The notes under the pieces: model-generated | Database searches by the model: none | Told to the model about the DNA's origin: nothing | The model's input: only the letters and a program-made list of their open reading frames with translations | Assembly (NCBI GenBank): GCA_047602185.1 | Contig: JASGHY010000001.1 | Coordinates: forward strand, 186,001 to 250,000 | Direction of reading: 5' to 3' | Origin: PMP191F sp047602185 | GTDB lineage: Bacteria; Bacteroidota; Bacteroidia; Chitinophagales; Chitinophagaceae | DNA: 64,000 bases | Program-made: the position numbers and the translations under genes | In this document: positions 18,143-25,812 of the stretch, piece by piece | Position numbering within the stretch: position 1 is the stretch's first letter | How the letters are laid out: every line of letters starts with the position of its first letter

Positions 18143-18721
18143 TTACCGGGTATAAGATTTTTTAGTGTCGGTTAAATATTGACTGATCTTTTTCTGCAGT
18201 ACGGATTTTGCCCTTGCCAGTTGCGATTTGCTGGTACCCTCGCTGATGCCCAGCATTTCACTGATCTCCTTGTGTGAATATCCTTCTACCACATACAGGT
18301 TGAATACAGCACGGTAACCTGGCGATAGCTCCTGTATAATATTGATAATATCCTTTTCGGCGAGTGCATCAATTGCTGTGATATCAGCATCCTCAATGGT
18401 ATTCTCTTCCTTATCGCTCACTGAAGACAGGTGTATTGACTTTTTCCTGAAATACTCAATGGAAGTATTCACAAAAACCCTTCGCATCCAGCCTTCAAAA
18501 GAACCCTCTGCCCTGAAACGGTGAAGGTTTTTGAATACCTTGATAAAACCTTCCTGGAGCAGATCCCGGGCGTCATCTGCATTGCCTGCATAGCGCAGGC
18601 AAACAGCGTACATTTTGGGTGAAAAACGCCTGTACAGCTCTTCCTGCATGCGTCTGTCGCCCTCAATACTACCCTTGATCAAGTCGTATTCCGATATATT
18701 ATGGTTGCTTTGTCGCTCCAA
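18143..18721 (-). CDS. ECF RNA polymerase sigma factor
   Basis: 192 aa sigma-70 family protein with region 2 (ELYRRFSPKMYAVCLRYAGNADDARDLLQEGFIKVFKNL, about 28-66, then FEGWMRRVFVNTSIEYFR) and a region 4 helix-turn-helix (SPGYRAVFNLYVVEGYSHKEISEMLGIS, about 133-160). No extra C-terminal domain. The start is TTG at 18721: an in-frame TAA lies two codons upstream and the next Met is already inside region 2. The adjacent, nearly overlapping membrane protein is the likely anti-sigma factor. No target promoter motif could be assigned. Confidence 0.92.
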   Translation of the reverse strand: MERQSNHNISEYDLIKGSIEGDRRMQEELYRRFSPKMYAVCLRYAGNADDARDLLQEGFIKVFKNLHRFRAEGSFEGWMRRVFVNTSIEYFRKKSIHLSSVSDKEENTIEDADITAIDALAEKDIINIIQELSPGYRAVFNLYVVEGYSHKEISEMLGISEGTSKSQLARAKSVLQKKISQYLTDTKKSYTR

Positions 18722-18741
18722 ATTTTAATGTAAAGCCTTTT

Positions 18742-19332
18742 TTAAGCATTGGCCAGTTGCTGTTGTAAAAATGCCACCAGCTTTTCTGCGGCCCTCTTCC
18801 GGTGACTGAACAGGTTTTTCTGTTCCATACTCATTTCAGCAAAGGTAAGCATACTGCCCGCGGGTACAAATACGGGGTCGTATCCAAAACCATGCTCTCC
18901 ACGGGGGTGATGAATGATCTCCCCCTCGCAGATACCCTCAAAAAAATGCTCCTGTCCCTGCCAGATAAGAGATATTACGGTGCGGAACCTGGCTTTACGG
19001 TTGGTATTATCGCCCAGCTTCGTTAACAATTTAGCCACATTCCGGGCAAAATTATTATCCTCGCCCGCATACCGGGCGCTTTTAACGCCTGGCTCGCCGT
19101 TCAGGGCCTCTACTTCCAGCCCGGAATCGTCACTAAAGCAGTACTGACCTGTCAGTTTGTAGATGGTGCGCGATTTCTCCGAAGCATTCGCTTCCAGGGT
19201 ATCGTGTGGTTCTGGTATATCAATAGTAATGCCGGCATCCTGCAGGCTTACCACGGTAAGCAGGTGACCAATGGCCAACTGCATTTCTTCCAGTTTATGT
19301 TTATTATTTGTAGCGAAAATGAGTGTTGTCAT
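18742..19332 (-). CDS. rdgB: Non-canonical purine NTP pyrophosphatase (RdgB/HAM1)
   Basis: Hydrolyses ITP, dITP and XTP to monophosphates, cleaning the nucleotide pool. 196 aa, typical. Motifs: IFATNNKHKLEEM (N-terminal TNNxxK triphosphate-binding loop), CFSDDSGLEVEALNGEPGV with the metal-binding acidic pair near residue 68, HGFGYDPVFVP (about 143-153), and LFSHRKRAAEKL at the C-terminus. It is the first gene of a minus-strand run rdgB-sigma-anti-sigma, 20 bp before the sigma start, so the sigma factor may be transcribed from the rdgB promoter. Confidence 0.96.
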   Translation of the reverse strand: MTTLIFATNNKHKLEEMQLAIGHLLTVVSLQDAGITIDIPEPHDTLEANASEKSRTIYKLTGQYCFSDDSGLEVEALNGEPGVKSARYAGEDNNFARNVAKLLTKLGDNTNRKARFRTVISLIWQGQEHFFEGICEGEIIHHPRGEHGFGYDPVFVPAGSMLTFAEMSMEQKNLFSHRKRAAEKLVAFLQQQLANA

Positions 19333-19371
19333 GATAATAATAGCGTATAAATGTATATATACGGGTATTAC

Positions 19372-19620
19372 AAAGCTGCGGGTTTATTGTTTAGCGGCAA
19401 AATGGGAATGTGCAGATGGGAATTTGAAAGTTTGAAAATGAAGAAGGTGCAAATGAAGGCTGAATGCTGAACGCTTAACGCAAATACAGGTTTGGAAGGA
19501 ATACAAGTTGGCAATTTGCAGTTGCCAGTATCCTGCATCTTGTATCCAATCCTCAAAATCTTAAAATATAGAAATCTTTGAAACCTGTAACGAACTTTTC
19601 ACAAAGAGGTTCTCACAATC
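19372..19620. repeat. Heptad-repeat island
   Basis: Words in order: GGGAATGTGCAGATGGGAAT, AATTTGAAAGTTTGAAAATG (about 19420-19440), GCTGAATGCTGAACGCTTAACGC (about 19462-19484, NTAACGC word), GTTGGCAATTTGCAGTTG (about 19506-19523) and CCTGCATCTTGTATCC. Fills the gap between rdgB and the 19633 membrane protein. No promoter was identified with confidence. Confidence 0.65.
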
Positions 19621-19632
19621 CACGGGAAATCT

Positions 19633-20178
19633 CTAATTCTGCACCGCATATCCGGGAGAATCTGGTTTATTTAGATTATTAATAAATCTTCTTATAACAG
19701 GTAAAAAGAATAAAAGTAAGCCTGCTGTTATCAGTAATGTTCCATTGAAAATAAATCTGACGGTTAAGTTCTGAAAGAAATGACCCGGAATAAGAAGGAT
19801 TTTTTCAAGAAAAATCCATCCTGTGAGTTCGAACCAATTAAGGGTGAAAATCGAAACGAAGATTATGATGATGTTTATCCAGTGCCAATGATTTTTTTTA
19901 CCGATTATTAACGAGATCGTGACTGAAATAACAAATCCTGTAATATAAGCAATGGAATACCACATAATAAAATACGTAATAATTTCTCCAATGTCTGTTT
20001 GTGGCATCAACTGTTTGCTGAAGGCATAATATGAATTCTGATTCAGAAATATTTTAATGAACTCTATATTATATAGATAGGCAAATTGCGTACAGCCATT
20101 CATGACGAACCATGTCGCTACAAAGTGTACCAATATCAATCGCCAGTTGAGTTTAGACAATAGCGTTTGTATTTTCAT
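19633..20178 (-). CDS. Integral membrane protein, unknown
   Basis: 181 aa with four or five hydrophobic segments: about 14-36 (LILVHFVATWFVMNG), 65-90 (YFIMWYSIAYITGFVISVTISLII), 98-115 (INIIIIFVSIFTLNWF) and 143-162 (NGTLLITAGLLLFFLPVI). No family recognised, no catalytic motif. Codons are visibly more A/T-rich than in neighbouring housekeeping genes, consistent with recent acquisition, though membrane proteins skew that way too. It stands between repeat-bearing spacers with no operon partner. Confidence 0.6.
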   Translation of the reverse strand: MKIQTLLSKLNWRLILVHFVATWFVMNGCTQFAYLYNIEFIKIFLNQNSYYAFSKQLMPQTDIGEIITYFIMWYSIAYITGFVISVTISLIIGKKNHWHWINIIIIFVSIFTLNWFELTGWIFLEKILLIPGHFFQNLTVRFIFNGTLLITAGLLLFFLPVIRRFINNLNKPDSPGYAVQN

Positions 20179-20265
20179 AGCAATAGAGAAAGGTCATATG
20201 TGAAACGAATACCTCATTTTCAAATCTTCAAATGGAGGAATTTTCAAATTGTATTCATCCGCACA

Positions 20266-21615
20266 TTAGCTCAATCCCAATCTCCTCGAAATATTAGATG
20301 AGAATACGTTCTTTGGATCGTACTTGTGTTTAATAGCGAGCCATTCGGTATGCTGAGGGTACATCGCTTTAAACATCTGCTCATCCAGCATGGCGTCTTT
20401 TCCTAAATACAAACGACCACCATATTCCAGCACTTTGGCGTCCAGTTGTTTGGTGAATTTCTCCAGGTTTTTAGTAACCGGGAAGTCAATTGCTAATGTA
20501 TAACCTTTGAAAGGGAAGGAGAGGATGCCCTGACCATCGCCCATTTTCTTAAATACATTCAGGAATGGTGTACAACCACTATCTGCGATCATTTTCAGAA
20601 TGGTTGTCAGGTGCTCTTTTCCGTTGGCTTCAGGAATTACGAACTGGTATTGTATAAATCCTCTTTTGCCATAACCACGGTTCCAGTTGTTGATGGCATC
20701 GAGCGGGAAGAAGAATTTCTCGTAATGAACAAATGATTTAGGTGAGTTCTGTACAAAAGCGATCAGCTTGTTCAGTATTCTTACAGTTAACCCATTCAGG
20801 GTGAAATTGGGCATAAAGAAAGGCACAGATAACTTGCCCTGTGGATGAACTTTTAAAGGATCTTGCTTCAGCTTCTCCGGTAATTCGGCCAGCGAAGCTG
20901 CATTGCCCAGTGTTAATACGCCTCTGCCTAGTTTATCACCTTTGGCCAGGGCATCAATCCATGCTACAGAATAGTTGTATTCGTGGTCATACTTTTCCAG
21001 TGCTGCCAACATCTCATCCAGGTTTTTGATCTTTACAGATTTCTGCCTGAAGTAGGTAGTCTCAATTTTGCGAAGTTTGATCTTTGCAGTAAGGATAACG
21101 CCCAGTAATCCCAGTCCGCCAAAGTTGGCCCAGAACAGGTCGCTGTTCTCGGTGCGGGAAGCTGTTACGGTACGACCGTCTGCCAGCAGTATAGTGAATG
21201 AAATTACGCAGTTTACAAAGGAGCCGTCAATATGGTGCGCTTTGCCATGAATATCGTTGGCAATAGCGCCCCCAATGGTTACAAACTTGGTTCCGGGACA
21301 GATCATCGGCAGCCAGCCTTTAGGCGCAAATACCGAAATGATCTCTTCAAGACTTACCCCTGCCTGGCACTCCAGTATGCTTTCTGCTTCGTTCCAGGAA
21401 AGAAAATGATTGAATTTGGTACAGGTAGCAACAACGCCGCTTTCATTCACCGCCTGGTCGCCATAGCTGCGGCCGAGCCCACGGGGCACTATTTTCTTTT
21501 GTGGTAAAAGTTCTGCAATGTCTTGTTGGGAGGCTGGTTTTACTTCAATTGATTCCACCATTGGGTAATTGCCCCATCCTGCTACGGTTGTTTTCTTTTC
21601 AGGTAACATATTCAT
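20266..21615 (-). CDS. FAD-dependent oxidase, DprE1-like
   Basis: 449 aa FAD_binding_4 (PCMH) plus ALO-type C-terminal domain. The FAD motif is IVPRGLGRSYGDQAVN (42-57) and the second nucleotide-binding segment TIGGAIANDIHGKAHH (113-128). The C-terminal half has RGFIQYQFVIPEA and GYTLAIDFP, matching the substrate-side segments of decaprenylphosphoryl-ribose 2'-oxidase, whose family forms polyprenyl-P-arabinose with the reductase DprE2. No DprE2-like SDR or prenyl-phosphate transferase is adjacent, so the substrate is open; other sugar or lactone oxidases of this fold are possible. Start at ATG 21615 or 21609. Confidence 0.78.
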   Translation of the reverse strand: MNMLPEKKTTVAGWGNYPMVESIEVKPASQQDIAELLPQKKIVPRGLGRSYGDQAVNESGVVATCTKFNHFLSWNEAESILECQAGVSLEEIISVFAPKGWLPMICPGTKFVTIGGAIANDIHGKAHHIDGSFVNCVISFTILLADGRTVTASRTENSDLFWANFGGLGLLGVILTAKIKLRKIETTYFRQKSVKIKNLDEMLAALEKYDHEYNYSVAWIDALAKGDKLGRGVLTLGNAASLAELPEKLKQDPLKVHPQGKLSVPFFMPNFTLNGLTVRILNKLIAFVQNSPKSFVHYEKFFFPLDAINNWNRGYGKRGFIQYQFVIPEANGKEHLTTILKMIADSGCTPFLNVFKKMGDGQGILSFPFKGYTLAIDFPVTKNLEKFTKQLDAKVLEYGGRLYLGKDAMLDEQMFKAMYPQHTEWLAIKHKYDPKNVFSSNISRRLGLS

Positions 21616-21703
21616 GAATAAGATTAGGTAAACACAAACGGCTTTTTCAGGAAGCTAAACGTCAAAAAGGGTGTTTCTAAGATATGTGGGGGTAAAAGCA
21701 GGA

Positions 21704-21734
21704 CAAAGATAATCAAATGGTATGGTTATGTCAA
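21704..21734 (-). promoter_or_regulatory. Promoter of the DprE1-like gene
   Basis: Minus-strand TTG (21734-21732) and TATCTTTG (21711-21704), spacing 20: a full match to the Bacteroidota consensus, 88 bp before the start codon. Confidence 0.75.
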
Positions 21735-21750
21735 TAGGGCTTTCATAACA

Positions 21751-22296
21751 ATGCGGCTTGGTGTTGAGCAACGCATTTATTATTTTACCGGTTCATTTAA
21801 ATATAGCATTAAGGTGTCTGATAGTACGATCTACGAGGAAATTGACATTAAAACAATAGCTGATCCTGCTGGTGCGCCATATGACATACTGGTAGTGCGA
21901 TTGAAGAAAGAGAAATATATTACTGCAAATATCATCATGCTGGCAGTACTGGTCTTCTTCCTGGTGATCTGCTTAAGGGAGAAGATACATTTCGGCAGCA
22001 TGGCAATTATTATCGGGCTGGTGCTGTCGCTTTCTGCTTTTCTGCGCAATTACACCGGACCATCTGTTCTCTTCCACATTGACCGCGATGAAATAGTAAT
22101 ACTGGAAAAACAACGCTTGGCATGGAATACTATCGATAGGGTAGCCCTGCACAGGAATGCGCCCGAAGAGGCTGGTTTTCTGAAATTCTACCTGAAAGAT
22201 GGAAATGTCAGGACTGTAAAGCTGGAATCAAATATGGACAGACCTGTCGAAATGATCGCAGCTTATATTGTTAAGTATGGAGAACCCCCGCTGTAG
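21751..22296 (+). CDS. Two-helix membrane protein with a PH-like cytoplasmic domain
   Basis: 181 aa. A polar N-terminal segment (about 1-55) precedes two hydrophobic helices (about 59-75, NIIMLAVLVFFLVICL, and 83-98, MAIIIGLVLSLSAF). The C-terminal part (VLFHIDRDEIVILEKQRLAWNTIDRVALHRN, DGNVRTVKLESNMD) has the strand-W-x-x-I pattern of bacterial PH-like domains. Family not recognised with certainty. It converges on the next gene with a 3-bp gap. Confidence 0.55.
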   Translation: MRLGVEQRIYYFTGSFKYSIKVSDSTIYEEIDIKTIADPAGAPYDILVVRLKKEKYITANIIMLAVLVFFLVICLREKIHFGSMAIIIGLVLSLSAFLRNYTGPSVLFHIDRDEIVILEKQRLAWNTIDRVALHRNAPEEAGFLKFYLKDGNVRTVKLESNMDRPVEMIAAYIVKYGEPPL

Positions 22297-22299
22297 TAT

Positions 22300-22932
22300 T
22301 TACAGGTCAAACATCTTTTTCAGACAAGCCCATAGCTGACCTTTTAATTGTTTGCCACTGGCAGTTTCCTGGTTCAGTTCATCCAGCGAAACGGTAAACA
22401 GGTAACGTGTGCCTGCATATTCCTGTTCCTTAAACTGCGGAAAGCTGAGCGGTAATCCTATGCTGGTAGGTTCTATACCCATCAGCAATGCAAACTTAGG
22501 ATTGATCTGCTGCTTGAGTTGATTAATGTCTACAGCAAGTGCAGCATTATTGATAATTGCCACATCACCCAGGTTAAGCCGGCAGGCGCCCAGGATCTTT
22601 GTAAGGAACTGCAGGTGGTTTTCAGGTAAATAGGTTTCTCCCGGGCAGTTTACAATAATACTTACCTGTTTTGCGTGATTGCCGAGAAAGCGATACGCCG
22701 TTGCCGGATCTGCAGCTGTTGTTACAGGGACAGGCGGGGCAGGAACTATTTTTTCCTCAACAGGAGTGGGGGCAGGAGTTGTTATTTTTTCTGTGTTTTC
22801 AATTGCCGGTGCAGCCACTACTGTTGCTGTTTTAGGCGCAGCAGTCTGCATAGGTTTATCATCTTCAATCAACAGGTTTTTATAAAGATCAGCCATTACC
22901 TGGGGCGGCAATTGAATATTTGTTAAGGACAT
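22300..22932 (-). CDS. Conserved-looking protein of unknown function
   Basis: 210 aa. N-terminal helix (LPPQVMADLYKNLLIED, 8-24), a long Pro/Ala/Thr-rich linker (about 27-80, TAAPK and APPVPVTT), then a compact C-terminal domain with FLGNHAKQVSIIVNCPGETYL, LGACRLNLGDVAII, FALLMGIEPTSIGLP and YLFTVSLDELNQE. No signal peptide, no catalytic signature recognised. The linker suggests two tethered modules, perhaps scaffold and partner-binding. Divergent from ilvE across a 163-bp region that holds a perfect palindrome. Confidence 0.6.
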   Translation of the reverse strand: MSLTNIQLPPQVMADLYKNLLIEDDKPMQTAAPKTATVVAAPAIENTEKITTPAPTPVEEKIVPAPPVPVTTAADPATAYRFLGNHAKQVSIIVNCPGETYLPENHLQFLTKILGACRLNLGDVAIINNAALAVDINQLKQQINPKFALLMGIEPTSIGLPLSFPQFKEQEYAGTRYLFTVSLDELNQETASGKQLKGQLWACLKKMFDL

Positions 22933-23011
22933 ATTATACAGCTATTTGTAATATGAAGCGGGTGCTTCAGGTCATAAAACCAGATCACTTTTTTTCACCA
23001 GGACCAGATCA

Positions 23012-23027
23012 ACTAACAATTGTTAGT
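23012..23027. promoter_or_regulatory. Perfect 16-bp palindrome in the ilvE divergent region
   Basis: ACTAACAATTGTTAGT is fully self-complementary, 68 bp upstream of the ilvE start and 80 bp from the divergent gene's start. Its size and symmetry suit a dimeric repressor operator (TetR/GntR style). No regulator gene is adjacent. A perfect palindrome of this length is unlikely by chance in a 163-bp gap. Confidence 0.5.
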
Positions 23028-23095
23028 AAAAGTTGCCTGCTTTTTTTGTGACCACAAAGTTTGTTTGTTTCTTTGTGATCCAAAAATACTGGATT

Positions 23096-24163
23096 ATGAT
23101 TGATGCGTATAGTTTACCTGTTACAAAAGTTGAACGGAGCAAGTTGAATGATATTCCATTGGAAAATATTCCTTTCGGAAAGTACTTTACTGACCACATG
23201 CTGGAAGTTGATTTTGAGAACGGTGAGTGGAAGAATGCGGAGATCAAACCTTACCAGCCATTGTTGCTGAGCCCTGCATTAGCTGCATTGCATTACGGAC
23301 AAGCTATTTTTGAAGGTATTAAAGCATATAAAGACACAAAGGGAGATGCCTGGATCTTCCGTCCACAAGATAATTTCAGACGTTTTAATATTTCTGCAGA
23401 ACGCATGCAGATGCCAACTGTTCCTGAAGAACTGTTTATTGATGGTATGCGTCAGTTGGTAAACCTGGATAAGAACTGGATCCCCGCCAAAGAAAACCAT
23501 TCTCTGTATATCCGTCCGTTTATGTTCTCTTCAGACGAGGTAATTGGCGTGAAACCTTCAGAAACTTATAAGTTCCTGATCATTCTGAGCCCTACCGGTC
23601 CTTACTATGGAGCGCCTATGCGTATCTATGTAGAGGAAAAGTATACCCGTGCTGCTCCCGGTGGTATTGGCTTTGTAAAAGCTGCCGGTAACTACGGCGC
23701 AAGTATGCACGTAACTGCTGTAGCTAAATCGCAGGGCTACGACCAGGTACTGTGGACCGATGCTTTCGAGCATAAATATGTACAGGAGATAGGTACCATG
23801 AACGTATTCTTTGTGCTGAAAGATAATAAGGTAATAACCCCTGCATTGGATGCCGGTACTATCCTGGAAGGCGTTACCCGCGACAGCGCCATTACTATAT
23901 TAAAGGAAATGGGACTGACCGTGGAAGAAAGAGCGGTAAATATCGACGAGCTGATAGCTGCCTATAAAGCAGGTGAGCTGAAGGAAGCTTTCGGTACAGG
24001 TACTGCAGCCACTATTTCGCCCATTAAAGAACTGAAATACAAAGATTTTGTAATGACCTTTAACGTGGATGAATGGAAACATGCTTTTGAAATGAAGCGC
24101 AGACTGGATGATATCCGCGAAGGTCGTGCAGCTGATACAAGAGGTTGGATGGTGAAAGCATAA
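23096..24163 (+). CDS. ilvE: Branched-chain amino acid aminotransferase
   Basis: PLP enzyme of fold type IV interconverting Leu/Ile/Val and their 2-oxo acids with 2-oxoglutarate. 355 aa from ATG 23096 (MIDAYSLPVTKVERSKL), the length of the group common in Bacteroidota and eukaryotes; the longer frame from 23033 is rejected. PLP lysine Lys195 in GFVKAAGNYGASM; LHYGQAIFEGIKAY, LYIRPFMFSSDE, HKYVQEIGTMNVFFV and FGTGTAATISPIKEL are the remaining conserved blocks. No ilv operon genes adjoin it; the palindrome upstream may be its operator. Confidence 0.97.
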   Translation: MIDAYSLPVTKVERSKLNDIPLENIPFGKYFTDHMLEVDFENGEWKNAEIKPYQPLLLSPALAALHYGQAIFEGIKAYKDTKGDAWIFRPQDNFRRFNISAERMQMPTVPEELFIDGMRQLVNLDKNWIPAKENHSLYIRPFMFSSDEVIGVKPSETYKFLIILSPTGPYYGAPMRIYVEEKYTRAAPGGIGFVKAAGNYGASMHVTAVAKSQGYDQVLWTDAFEHKYVQEIGTMNVFFVLKDNKVITPALDAGTILEGVTRDSAITILKEMGLTVEERAVNIDELIAAYKAGELKEAFGTGTAATISPIKELKYKDFVMTFNVDEWKHAFEMKRRLDDIREGRAADTRGWMVKA

Positions 24164-24250
24164 GGGTTGTAGGTTATAGGTTGTAAGTTTTAGGCTGAAA
24201 GCCTAACGCGAAACGCTTAACGCTAAAACGGACGCCTGATAGCTAAGTGC
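24164..24250. repeat. Heptad-repeat island upstream of rpsL
   Basis: GGGTTGTAGGTTATAGG and TTGTAAGTTTTAGGC (reverse of the TATAACT word, about 24165-24194), then GAAAGCCTAACGCG, AAACGCTTAACGC and TAAAACGGACGCC (24197-24236). Shorter than most islands. It ends about 100 bp before the rpsL promoter. Confidence 0.65.
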
Positions 24251-24353
24251 TGAAAATCAATAAAATAGAGGGGATGGTTTTTACGGCTGGCCACTCACAA
24301 TTCACGAAATTCACAATCGGGAATAACTTTTTTGTAACTTCGATTTTTAAAAA

Positions 24354-24385
24354 TTTGGTATTTCCCATGAAGGGGTTTACCTTTG
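24354..24385 (+). promoter_or_regulatory. Promoter of rpsL-rpsG
   Basis: TTTG at 24354-24357 and TACCTTTG at 24378-24385, spacing 20; 25 bp before the rpsL start. Confidence 0.8.
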
Positions 24386-24410
24386 CCGTCCCAAAAATAA
24401 AAGGTTTAGA

Positions 24411-24791
24411 ATGCCTACAATACAACAATTGGTAAGAAAAGGAAGAGAGATCATTAAAGCAAAAAGTAAATCCAGGGCGCTGGACTCCTGTCCTTTCCGT
24501 CGCGGTGTATGTACCCGCGTATACACTACTACGCCCAAAAAACCTAACTCTGCGCTGCGCAAAGTTGCTAAAGTACGTTTGACCAACAAGGTAGAGGTTA
24601 TCGCCTATATCCCCGGTGAAGGTCACAACCTGCAGGAGCACTCTATCGTACTGGTACGCGGAGGTCGTGTTAAGGATTTACCAGGTGTGCGTTACCACAT
24701 TGTTCGCGGTAGCCTTGATACTGCGGGTGTTAAAGACCGTAAAAAGAGCCGTTCCAAATACGGTACAAAACGTGAAAAAGCTAAAAAATAA
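24411..24791 (+). CDS. rpsL: 30S ribosomal protein S12
   Basis: Decoding-centre protein. 126 aa. The TTTPKKPNSALRKVAKV loop and GEGHNLQEHSIVLVRGGRVKDLPGVRYH are intact, including both lysines whose substitution gives streptomycin resistance and the Asp that RimO can methylthiolate, so the sequence looks streptomycin-sensitive. It starts the str operon, 98 bp before rpsG. Confidence 0.99.
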   Translation: MPTIQQLVRKGREIIKAKSKSRALDSCPFRRGVCTRVYTTTPKKPNSALRKVAKVRLTNKVEVIAYIPGEGHNLQEHSIVLVRGGRVKDLPGVRYHIVRGSLDTAGVKDRKKSRSKYGTKREKAKK

Positions 24792-24889
24792 TCACGGGTA
24801 CCCGGATTATTTGAAGATTTCACAGATAAGTAAAGTAAAAATGATAATACTGAAACAGGGAAACCTGGTTCAACTATAAAAGCGACAAA

Positions 24890-25357
24890 ATGAGGAAGAC
24901 AAAAGCCAAAAAAATTCCTTTAGCAGCGGATCCCCGTTACAATGACGTACTGGTTACCCGTTTCGTTAACAATCTGATGCTGGGTGGCAAAAAAAATACA
25001 GCTTTCAATTTATTCTACGATGCGATTGATCGTATCGCTAAACAAACCGGTGAAAACGGTTATGAAATCTGGAAAAGAGCGTTGAGCAACGTTACACCTG
25101 CTGTAGAAGTACGCAGCCGTCGTATCGGTGGTGCAACTTTCCAGATCCCTTCAGAAGTTCGTGCTGACAGGAAAACTTCCTTAAGCATTAAATGGCTGAT
25201 CCGCTATAGCCGTGAAAGAAACGGTCGTAGCATGGCTGAGAAACTGGCTAACGAGGTTATCGCAGCTTCTAAAGGTGAAGGTGGTGCTTTCAAAAAGAAA
25301 GAAGATACTCACCGTATGGCTGAAGCGAACAAAGCTTTCGCTCACTTCAGAGTGTAA
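24890..25357 (+). CDS. rpsG: 30S ribosomal protein S7
   Basis: Assembly-initiating protein of the 30S head and the classical str-operon autoregulator. 155 aa. The N-terminal LAADPRYNDVLVTRFVNNLMLGGKK and central VEVRSRRIGGATFQIPSEVR are typical. An intrinsic terminator follows within 26 bp, so transcription of the str operon stops here instead of continuing into fusA as in most bacteria. Confidence 0.99.
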   Translation: MRKTKAKKIPLAADPRYNDVLVTRFVNNLMLGGKKNTAFNLFYDAIDRIAKQTGENGYEIWKRALSNVTPAVEVRSRRIGGATFQIPSEVRADRKTSLSIKWLIRYSRERNGRSMAEKLANEVIAASKGEGGAFKKKEDTHRMAEANKAFAHFRV

Positions 25358-25382
25358 CATTCGAACTTTTTATATTTCTTCC

Positions 25383-25418
25383 ACCCCATGCTGTTCACAG
25401 TGTGGGGTTTTTTGTTTT
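25383..25418 (+). terminator. Intrinsic terminator after rpsG
   Basis: Stem ACCCCATGCTG / CAGTGTGGGGT (25383-25393, 25398-25408, two G-T pairs) with a TTCA loop, then a T-run TTTTTTG TTTT. Confidence 0.85.
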
Positions 25419-25429
25419 GGTGCTGTGGT

Positions 25430-25812
25430 GGTGAATTTGAGAATGTGCGGATAATGCAGAACGCTTAACGCTGAATGCCTAACGCCTAACGCAAATACAA
25501 GTCCGAAAGCAAGGCAAGTTGGCAGTTGGCAATTTGCAGTTATCTCGAATACAAGCGGCGAGCTTTGAGCTACGAGCGGCGAGCAAATACAGCAACAGCA
25601 TTTCACGTTTCACGTTTGACGAAGCAGCAGGGACTACTCACGATTCACGACTGACGACTCACGATTTCACTATTCACCATTGACTATTCACTTGCCTCAG
25701 CCACTCACGATTGCCGATTGCCGTCTGCCGATTCACGATCCCTTTCACGTTTGACCTTTCACCTTTCACGCCTTCCTCACTCACGACTCACGTCTGACGA
25801 TTCACGATTTCA
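25430..25812. repeat. Large heptad-repeat island (type example)
   Basis: About 370 bp made almost wholly of 7-bp units. Order: GAATTTGAGAATGTGCGG; NTAACGC words (25458-25495); GTTGGCA words (25518-25540); GAGCNNN words (25563-25588); TTTCACG, TTTCACG, TTTGACG; then CTCACGA, TTCACGA, CTGACGA, CTCACGA exactly abutting at 25637-25664; CTATTCA, CCATTGA, CTATTCA at 25670-25690; TTGCCGA-type units; TTTCACG/TTTGACC/TTTCACC/TTTCACG; and again CTCACGA-type units to the end. Lies between convergent rpsG and the S8 peptidase gene and slightly overlaps its 3' end. Confidence 0.85.

Noticed and set aside
25430..25812. Possible CRISPR array because of short repeated units
   Set aside because: Units are 7 bp, contiguous and degenerate; there are no constant 24-40-bp repeats separated by unique spacers and no cas genes.
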